Assembly (NCBI GenBank): GCA_900547285.1
Contig: URGF01000056.1
Location: forward strand, 1-11,430
Reading direction: 5' to 3'
Origin: an uncultured Collinsella sp.
GTDB taxonomy: Bacteria; Actinomycetota; Coriobacteriia; Coriobacteriales; Coriobacteriaceae
DNA: 11,430 bases
Positions 1 through 4,541 of this stretch are shown here, in pieces. Within the stretch, counting starts at the first letter, position 1, and each line of letters begins with the position of its first letter. Position numbers and translations under genes: made by a program. The notes below the pieces were generated by a model, which did no database searches, was not told the origin of the DNA, and saw nothing but the letters and a program-made list of their open reading frames with translations.

Positions 1-627
1 CCCCCCGTCGGCACGGCTGATGCCCGGACGCGCCAACATGGGGTTGGCAGCCACGCCGGCGACGGCATCGTCATTGAGCGCACGGAAAAGCTCTGACATA
101 AACCATGTCTGATACCCTTGCGGATAGTCGCTCCAGGTGCCACCGAGCACAATGAGCTCTATCTTGTCGGTCGCATGCCCCATCTGCGAAAGCGCCGTCA
201 AACGGGCACTCACCTGCAGATACGGGTCAAAGCAATTTTGCTCCGCACGGGCGCATGCCGGCTCGGCGTGCAGATAGCTCTTGGGCATGCGCAGGTCGTT
301 GGGGCAAAACAGGCAATCGCCCGAGCACGGCCAGGGCTTGGTGATGACGGTAATGGTCGCCACGCCCGAAGCCGTGCGGCGCGGCTTCATACGCAGCACC
401 TGCAGCAGTTGACGTTCCAGATCGGAATCGACATTCCACGCAGCCCACCGAGCCGGCTCCTCACGTTTAACCCGCTGGTAAAACGGCAGCAGGCGGCGCT
501 TGGCCAAATCGCGTTTGTCGGCACCCTCGCGGCGCGCCTCGGCATGTATCAATTTGACGAGCGCTTTGTCGTCCACGATCTCGCCGCGACGCAGAGCCTC
601 AAGTATGTTCAAGATAATCTGTTCCAT
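1..627 (-). CDS. elp3: Elp3-family radical SAM tRNA-modifying enzyme (N-terminal part, runs off left edge)
   Basis: 209 codons are visible from the ATG at 627 to the window edge, with no stop, so the C-terminal part is missing. A family member would have the rest of the radical SAM barrel and a GNAT acetyltransferase domain there. The radical SAM cysteines are C101, C105 and C108 in KPWPCSGDCLFCPND, a CxxxCxxC [4Fe-4S] site. The flanking blocks are typical of Elp3: SGVATITVITKPWPC (87-101), PKSYLHAEPACARAEQN (115-131), FDPYLQVSARL (133-143), GHATDKIELIVLGGT (150-164) and YQTWF (172-176). In characterised members the enzyme installs a carboxymethyl-type group on C5 of tRNA wobble uridine 34, using S-adenosylmethionine and acetyl-CoA. 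The start is the only in-frame ATG near the N-terminus. Its ribosome binding site is weak (GGGGG four or fewer bases upstream). A terminator for the upstream gene sits just ahead (648-677), so this gene probably has its own promoter, which I could not identify. Family assignment is confident; substrate in this organism is inferred. Confidence 0.9.
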   Translation of the reverse strand, partial: MEQIILNILEALRRGEIVDDKALVKLIHAEARREGADKRDLAKRRLLPFYQRVKREEPARWAAWNVDSDLERQLLQVLRMKPRRTASGVATITVITKPWPCSGDCLFCPNDLRMPKSYLHAEPACARAEQNCFDPYLQVSARLTALSQMGHATDKIELIVLGGTWSDYPQGYQTWFMSELFRALNDDAVAGVAANPMLARPGISRADGG

Positions 628-647
628 GCCCCCATTGTAAAGGCAAA

Positions 648-677
648 GGCGCCGAAGCCCGTCACGGCTCCGGCGCC
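648..677 (-). terminator. Intrinsic terminator after the DUF4097 gene
   Basis: A 12-bp stem with one A-C mismatch (arms 648-659 and 666-677) encloses a 6-base loop. On the minus strand it is followed by TTTGCCTTT, an interrupted U-tract. It lies about 50 bases downstream of the DUF4097 stop codon and just before the Elp3-family gene, so it likely separates the two transcripts. Confidence 0.65.
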
Positions 678-725
678 TCCATCAAACAGCGCGTCTATGG
701 TTTATAAGTCTTCAATAACCACCCG

Positions 726-1625
726 TCACTCTGAATCAAACGACATGTCGCCCGAACCGACCTCAAAACGATACGTAGCAGACTTATCGCCGTTATCGAA
801 TTCAAGATTCAAAATGGTCTCGCCGTCGTAGCCAAGCGGAAGGAAATCGCTCTCGAAGTCGCCGCTGCCCAAGGTGAGGCTCGCCTTAAAGCCCGTCGAG
901 TTCGGAACCGTCATCTCCACATCGCCCGAGCCCACACTCACGTCCATCGACTTCGCGGGGGCCTGGTAGAGCTCGAACGTCACATCGCCCGAACCGACCT
1001 CGGCATTCAGGGTATCGGTCACGGTGCCCGTAAACTCAACGTCTCCAGAGTCCAACGTCAAATCAAAGTCGTGGCACGCAATGTCCGCGACCGTCAGGTC
1101 TCCCAACCCCACGTTTGCCGTAATGCCCATCATGTTATCGGCAAGCTCACGCGGCAGTTCAATGGTGACCTTACGGTCATGGGCGCGCTCGTCATCGCAG
1201 TCGAACTGGCTAATCTTGAGTGTAGAGCCCTCGATCTTAACCAGATTCTGAGTGGCAGCATCGGTAGCAGACGCCCCCTTTGCAACGCGCCCGCTTTCGA
1301 TGACACGTACCGGTCCGCCAGAGACACGTTTAACCTCGACCGTCCCCGACGTCACATCCAAGTCGAGCGATTGGAACGCGTCTTCGTCAAAAGTCGTGCT
1401 CGAAAGCTGCTGAGGCCGAGCGGAATAGTTACCGCCATCCAAAAGATCGTCCTCGTCAACCGCATCGTCCATACCAGACAAGCCGGATACAACATCGTCG
1501 AGATCCCACGGACCATCAAAATGAATCAATGTCCGCGAAATGCCAAAGACAAGCCCGATGATGAGCACGAACGCTCCGATGCCAACGCCCAAGCGCACCT
1601 TGGATTCATGCGAAAGCTTCATCAT
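726..1625 (-). CDS. Membrane-anchored DUF4097-family beta-repeat protein
   Basis: 299 residues. One hydrophobic segment at about 12-29 (LGVGIGAFVLIIGLVFGI) would anchor the protein with most of the chain probably outside the membrane. An acidic linker follows (41-63). From about 85 to the end there are repeating short beta-strands closed by an SGD turn: TSGT 92-95, GLGD 173-176, DSGD 192-195, GSGD 211-214, 232-235, 253-256 and 290-293. Spacing is mostly 19-21 residues. This is the pattern of the DUF4097 putative adhesin family, expected to fold as a beta-solenoid or stacked beta sheet. The ATG overlaps the stop of the upstream XRE gene as ATGA (1622-1625), so translation is coupled and the two proteins probably act together. 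The function of DUF4097 proteins is not well defined; in other bacteria they often sit beside regulators in envelope-response operons. No catalytic motif is visible. A second ATG follows directly (MM) and could be the true start. Confidence 0.85.
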   Translation of the reverse strand: MMKLSHESKVRLGVGIGAFVLIIGLVFGISRTLIHFDGPWDLDDVVSGLSGMDDAVDEDDLLDGGNYSARPQQLSSTTFDEDAFQSLDLDVTSGTVEVKRVSGGPVRVIESGRVAKGASATDAATQNLVKIEGSTLKISQFDCDDERAHDRKVTIELPRELADNMMGITANVGLGDLTVADIACHDFDLTLDSGDVEFTGTVTDTLNAEVGSGDVTFELYQAPAKSMDVSVGSGDVEMTVPNSTGFKASLTLGSGDFESDFLPLGYDGETILNLEFDNGDKSATYRFEVGSGDMSFDSE

Positions 1626-2344
1626 TCATCACTCTCTTTGGCAATCGGCTCAGCGGTAGTCGCGGTAGCCACGTCAGCATCAGATTTCGCAGAAGTATCC
1701 TTCCCCTGGGCCTTGACCGCCACCGACGCCGAACCAACCTGAATATCCCCGCGCGCCCAATCGCCATCGAGCGCACGCGCCACCCAGTGATAGATGGGAA
1801 TCGTAAAGAAGATCAGTGCGGCAAAGGGGCCGGCACCAAACAGGAACATCAGCAAAAAGAACAGCAGCCAGCACACGGCCCAATACGGGAACGACTGGAA
1901 CGGGCCCTTCACCGGAGTCGAGCCAACTGCGCTGCCACTCGTCGCCTGCGCCGTAGCGGCATTGGCGGCCTGCGCACTCCAGCTTGCCGCTTGCGCCGCC
2001 TTGGCGGCGGCGTCACTCGCCTGTGTTGCCGCCTCGGTAGCGCGCGCCGCCGCCTCATGGGTGCGAGCACGCTCTGCTGCCTCGGCCTCGCGCTGACGAG
2101 CGCGGTCCTCGTTCTCAAACTCGATATCGTCCTCGATCTCATCGCTCGGATTGAGCAGCTCGTCCAAGCTCACGCCATAGAGCTTGGCGAGCGAGATCAG
2201 GTTCTCGGTATCGGGCGAGCTCTCCGCGCGCTCCCATTTACTGACTGCTTGGCGCGACAGTCCCAGCTTTCGTGCCAGCCCTTCTTGGCTAAAGCCTTTG
2301 CTTCGGCGAAGGTCGGCGAGCCGCTGCGCAGTTTCTACATTCAT
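1622..2344 (-). CDS. XRE-family helix-turn-helix regulator with C-terminal membrane segments
   Basis: 240 residues from the ATG at 2344. That start has a strong AGGAGG site (2349-2354) with a 4-base spacer. The open frame extends upstream to 2515, but no start there has a comparable site and the extension is not HTH-like. Residues 7-62 are a Cro/C1-type helix-turn-helix (GFSQEGLARKLGLSRQAVSK, then WE and SPDTENLISLAKLYGVSLDEL). Residues 67-82 are acidic. Residues 82-138 are a low-complexity Ala/Glu/Arg then Ala/Gln/Thr stretch, probably helical. Two hydrophobic segments follow (about 153-170 and 172-187), then a hydrophilic Ala-rich tail. The layout suggests a DNA-binding domain tethered to the inner face of the membrane. 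The coupled downstream gene (ATGA overlap) encodes a membrane-anchored DUF4097 protein, so a sensor/regulator pair is a reasonable inference. The signal and target genes are unknown. Autoregulation from the upstream divergent region is plausible. Confidence 0.88.
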   Translation of the reverse strand: MNVETAQRLADLRRSKGFSQEGLARKLGLSRQAVSKWERAESSPDTENLISLAKLYGVSLDELLNPSDEIEDDIEFENEDRARQREAEAAERARTHEAAARATEAATQASDAAAKAAQAASWSAQAANAATAQATSGSAVGSTPVKGPFQSFPYWAVCWLLFFLLMFLFGAGPFAALIFFTIPIYHWVARALDGDWARGDIQVGSASVAVKAQGKDTSAKSDADVATATTAEPIAKESDE

Positions 2345-2462
2345 GGTTCCTCCTATGTGATGCCAGCCGTGCCGCCGGACCGTTTTTGTTCTTAAGGCGC
2401 CTTGCACAGTTAAAAATCTATCCGCCACCGCCAAAAGCATGCCACCTATTCTAGTGAGATTT

Positions 2463-2491
2463 TTGACAACCGGCGGTTGCGGGTGCATATG
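2463..2491 (+). promoter_or_regulatory. Candidate promoter for the Trm9-like methyltransferase
   Basis: A perfect TTGACA -35 box lies at 2463-2468. After a 17-base spacer there is a poor -10 candidate, CATATG (2486-2491, 3 of 6 consensus bases). It would start transcription about 110 bases before the GTG at 2612. The good -35 and correct spacing support it, and the weak -10 is against it. Confidence 0.35.
2467..2479. promoter_or_regulatory. 13-bp palindrome, candidate operator
   Basis: CAACCGGCGGTTG is a perfect 6-bp inverted repeat around a central G. It overlaps the last two bases of the candidate -35 box (TTGACA, 2463-2468), in the intergenic region shared with the divergent XRE gene. Short palindromes like this are typical binding sites for dimeric HTH proteins, so the neighbouring XRE regulator is an obvious candidate. 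A looser 8-bp inverted repeat (AAAAATCT 2412-2419, AGATTTTT 2457-2464) flanks the same region. Binding is inference only. Confidence 0.35.
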
Positions 2492-2611
2492 AGCTGCGGA
2501 AATGTGTCCAAACAAAGCAATGACCCGTAGCTTGGTTGTCCCCGTTGCGGCGTTAACGGTAGTATGGTCGTATTGTTAATTCCGCACCGCCAACGGAGGG
2601 AGTTCCGCGCC

Positions 2612-3484
2612 GTGAACCGCGATTTCGCCTCATCGCTCATCCAGCTCAACAACACGTTCTATCGCGAGCACTCCGCCTCCTTCTCCGATACGCGCCAGGC
2701 CCCGTGGCCCGGCTGGGTGCGCACCATGGACATCGCGCTCGGGCAGCTCGACGTCGCCACGATCGAGCATCCCGTCCGCGTCTTTGATCTTGCCTGCGGC
2801 AATATGCGATTCGAGAATTTTGCCGCCGGCGGCGCACTTGCCGCCAAGGGCGTCGACGGCGCAAACCCCTCGGCAGATGCCAGCTGCCCGTTTGAGTTCT
2901 ATGGTGTTGACTCGTGTCAGGATTTGGCTATCGATGCGCACGGTCACGCCCTGCGCATTCCCAACCTGCACTTCCAGGAACTCGACGTGCTCGATGCCCT
3001 TATGAAGCTCAACCCCGCCGAGACACCCGACGTGCTTTTCGACGCCCCGCTCGCCGACATCTCAGTCTGCTTTGGCTTTATGCACCACGTGCCGTCGTGC
3101 GAGTACCGCGTACGCGTGCTCGACGCCCTGGTGCGCCAGACGCGCCCAGGCGGCATCATCGCCATCAGCTTTTGGGAGTTTATGAACGACGAGCGCATGG
3201 CGCGCAAGGCCGTTCGCGCCGAGGCCCGCGCCGAGCTCACCCCGCCGTTTGAGGGTTACGATTCCGCGCAGTTTGAAGCCGGCGACCACCTCATTGGCTG
3301 GCAAAACGACCGCCACGCCTACCGCTATTGTCATCACTTTGACGATCAGCAGATCACCGACCTGGTGCGCGGCGTCCGTACGTTCTACAAGAGCGGCGAG
3401 GTCCCCGTGCGCGAGCTTGAGCGCTTCCATGCCGACGGTCGCAGCGGCGAGCTCAATCGCTATGTGATTCTCAAGCGCCTGTAG
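2612..3484 (+). CDS. Class I SAM-dependent methyltransferase, Trm9/ABH8-like
   Basis: 290 residues from a GTG at 2612, preceded by GGAGGGAG (2595-2602). An ATG at 2564 is in frame but has no ribosome binding site and would add 16 residues that do not look conserved. The N-terminal block FYREHSASFSDTRQAPWPGW (16-35) matches the Trm9 signature (FS-x-TR-x3-WP). Motif I is VFDLACGNMRF (57-67), where the usual GNG is GNM. The acidic SAM-binding motif is YGVDSCQDL (97-105). The motif IV region is ISVCFGFMHHV (150-160), then RVRVLDALVRQTRPGG (166-181) and a WEF motif (188-190). YRYCHHF (237-243) near the C-terminus resembles the conserved end of Trm9 methyltransferases. Characterised Trm9 and ALKBH8 methylate cm5U34 in tRNA to mcm5U, with Trm112 as partner. 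The substrate here is not proven. It could be another small-molecule or RNA methyltransferase, since the HH and PGG motifs are common. It precedes trmB on the same strand. Confidence 0.8.
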   Translation: MNRDFASSLIQLNNTFYREHSASFSDTRQAPWPGWVRTMDIALGQLDVATIEHPVRVFDLACGNMRFENFAAGGALAAKGVDGANPSADASCPFEFYGVDSCQDLAIDAHGHALRIPNLHFQELDVLDALMKLNPAETPDVLFDAPLADISVCFGFMHHVPSCEYRVRVLDALVRQTRPGGIIAISFWEFMNDERMARKAVRAEARAELTPPFEGYDSAQFEAGDHLIGWQNDRHAYRYCHHFDDQQITDLVRGVRTFYKSGEVPVRELERFHADGRSGELNRYVILKRL

Positions 3485-3547
3485 GCACCGACGACTCGCC
3501 GTCGAGCCGCACAGCGTCTTTCGGGCAAACTATGCCTACCCTTTTTT
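3481..3547 (+). terminator. Possible terminator after the Trm9-like gene
   Basis: GTAGGCA (3481-3487, overlapping the TAG stop) can pair with TGCCTAC (3533-3539), followed by CC and six T (3542-3547). The 45 bases inside contain a second small hairpin, CGACG 3489-3493 with CGTCG 3500-3504. The T-run fits termination, but the closing stem is distant and the fold is not a standard compact hairpin. Confidence 0.35.
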
Positions 3548-3559
3548 CAACCCATTGAC

Positions 3560-3581
3560 GGAACGCGCAGCTATGCGTTCC
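3560..3581. repeat. Inverted repeat upstream of trmB
   Basis: GGAACGC (3560-3566) and GCGTTCC (3575-3581) form a perfect 7-bp inverted repeat around an 8-base centre. It ends 12 bases before the AAGGAG ribosome binding site of trmB. TTGACG (3555-3560) overlaps its left edge and could be a -35 box, but no -10 sits at the right distance. It might be an operator or a leader hairpin in the trmB mRNA. No T-run follows it, so it is not a terminator. Confidence 0.4.
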
Positions 3582-3603
3582 ATACTTATGACCAAGGAGC
3601 CTC

Positions 3604-4443
3604 ATGGGAGCCGTCCACGTTCGCACGCCTAAGAACTTTGTGCTCGAGGAGCGCCTGGAGCGCTACGCCGATGCGATTGAGACGAACCCCGAGGCCTATG
3701 CCGGAGATTGGCGCGAGGCTTGTGCGCCAGTTGGCAGCAAGCCCTTCGAGCACCTTCACCTGGATCTTGGCTGTGGCAAGGGAACGTACCTTGTAGAGCG
3801 CGCGGCCCACGAGCCAAACACCCTCTTTATCGGCATGGACCAGGAGCCCATCTGCATTGCCTATGCCGCGCAGAAAATCTGCGAGCAGGAGCTATCCAAC
3901 GCACTCGTCCTGCCCCGAGGCGCCGCATCGCTGCCACAGCTATTTGCCGCAGGCGAGCTCGATGCCATCACCATCAACTTTCCCACGCCGCAGCCCAAGG
4001 CCAAGTACGCCAAAAAGCGCCTCGTCCATGTCGACCATCTGATGCTCTATCGCCCGCTCTTTGCAGCCGGCGCCACCGTAACGCTGCGAACCGACAGCAA
4101 ACCGTTGCGCGATTACGCCCTGGGACAGTTTGCCGCAGCCGGCTACGATACGCTTTGGGTAAGTGACGACGTCCGCCGCGACCATCCCGAGCATCCCGAG
4201 ACCGAATATGAATGCCGCACGCGCGAGATGGGTGCCGTCGTCTATGGCATTTGCGCCACACCCGGCGCACGGCCCAGCGATGAACAGCTCGCGGCGGGCC
4301 GTGCGCAGGAGCAAAGTCTTGCCTGCTACCTGCCCGAAAACCTCGATGAGCTCGCCTATGTACCCCTGGGTATGGAAGAGGCCGTTGAGAACTTTAAAAA
4401 CCGCGCCCGCAAGGGCAAAAAGTGCCTGCCTCAGGAACGCTAG
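3604..4443 (+). CDS. trmB: tRNA (guanine-N7-)-methyltransferase family protein (TrmB-like), divergent active-site motif
   Basis: 279 residues. The ATG has AAGGAG (3594-3599) four bases upstream. TrmB transfers a methyl group from S-adenosylmethionine to N7 of guanine 46 in the tRNA variable loop. Residues 54-60 are the SAM-binding loop DLGCGKG, then FIGMDQE (75-81). FPTPQPKAKYAKKRL (126-140) stands where TrmB usually has FPDPWPKxRHxKRRL. RTDSKPL (162-168) matches the conserved TD block, and TEYE (200-203, here TEYEC) the C-terminal TEYE motif. Two oddities stand out: the Asp of the DPW motif, regarded as catalytic in TrmB, is Thr128, and Trp is Gln130. The chain also continues about 55 residues past the usual end (about 225-279), finishing in a basic stretch (FKNRARKGKKC). 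It may be a lineage-specific TrmB with altered catalysis. It lies between a Trm9-like methyltransferase and a Ski2-like helicase on the same strand. Confidence 0.85.
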   Translation: MGAVHVRTPKNFVLEERLERYADAIETNPEAYAGDWREACAPVGSKPFEHLHLDLGCGKGTYLVERAAHEPNTLFIGMDQEPICIAYAAQKICEQELSNALVLPRGAASLPQLFAAGELDAITINFPTPQPKAKYAKKRLVHVDHLMLYRPLFAAGATVTLRTDSKPLRDYALGQFAAAGYDTLWVSDDVRRDHPEHPETEYECRTREMGAVVYGICATPGARPSDEQLAAGRAQEQSLACYLPENLDELAYVPLGMEEAVENFKNRARKGKKCLPQER

Positions 4444-4502
4444 TACCGCGCGCCCATTTCCTGCATTTTCTCGCGCGCTAGCACCCCGCGCCGCCGCTAC
4501 GC

Positions 4503-4508
4503 CATAAT
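4503..4508 (+). promoter_or_regulatory. Possible -10 box before the helicase gene
   Basis: CATAAT matches five of six -10 consensus bases and lies 33 bases before the helicase ATG. No convincing -35 is seen 16-18 bases upstream (nearest TAGCAC, 4479-4484). The 98-base gap after trmB shows no T-rich terminator, so read-through from trmB is also possible. Confidence 0.3.
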
Positions 4509-4541
4509 AGTTGGCGGACAATCGCGAGAGAAAGCAACCAC

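Noticed and set aside
118..831. 237-codon plus-strand frame across the left genes
   Set aside because: Overlaps the Elp3-family gene, whose radical SAM motifs are clear, and crosses a terminator.
745..1003. Repeated DNA words (TCGCCCGAACCGACCTC at about 747 and 985)
   Set aside because: They encode the repeated SGD turns of the DUF4097 protein, so they reflect protein repeats and not a mobile or CRISPR repeat.
2345..2515. Longer N-terminal extension of the XRE regulator
   Set aside because: The frame is open to 2515 but lacks a good ribosome binding site there; AGGAGG before 2344 and the HTH start favour the shorter form.
2564..2611. ATG start for the Trm9-like methyltransferase
   Set aside because: No ribosome binding site; the GTG at 2612 has GGAGGGAG upstream and gives a family-like N-terminus.
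4469..4529. TCTCGCG / CGCGAGA inverted repeat before the helicase
   Set aside because: Only 7 bp with a 47-base gap and it spans the candidate -10 box; easily expected by chance at this GC content.
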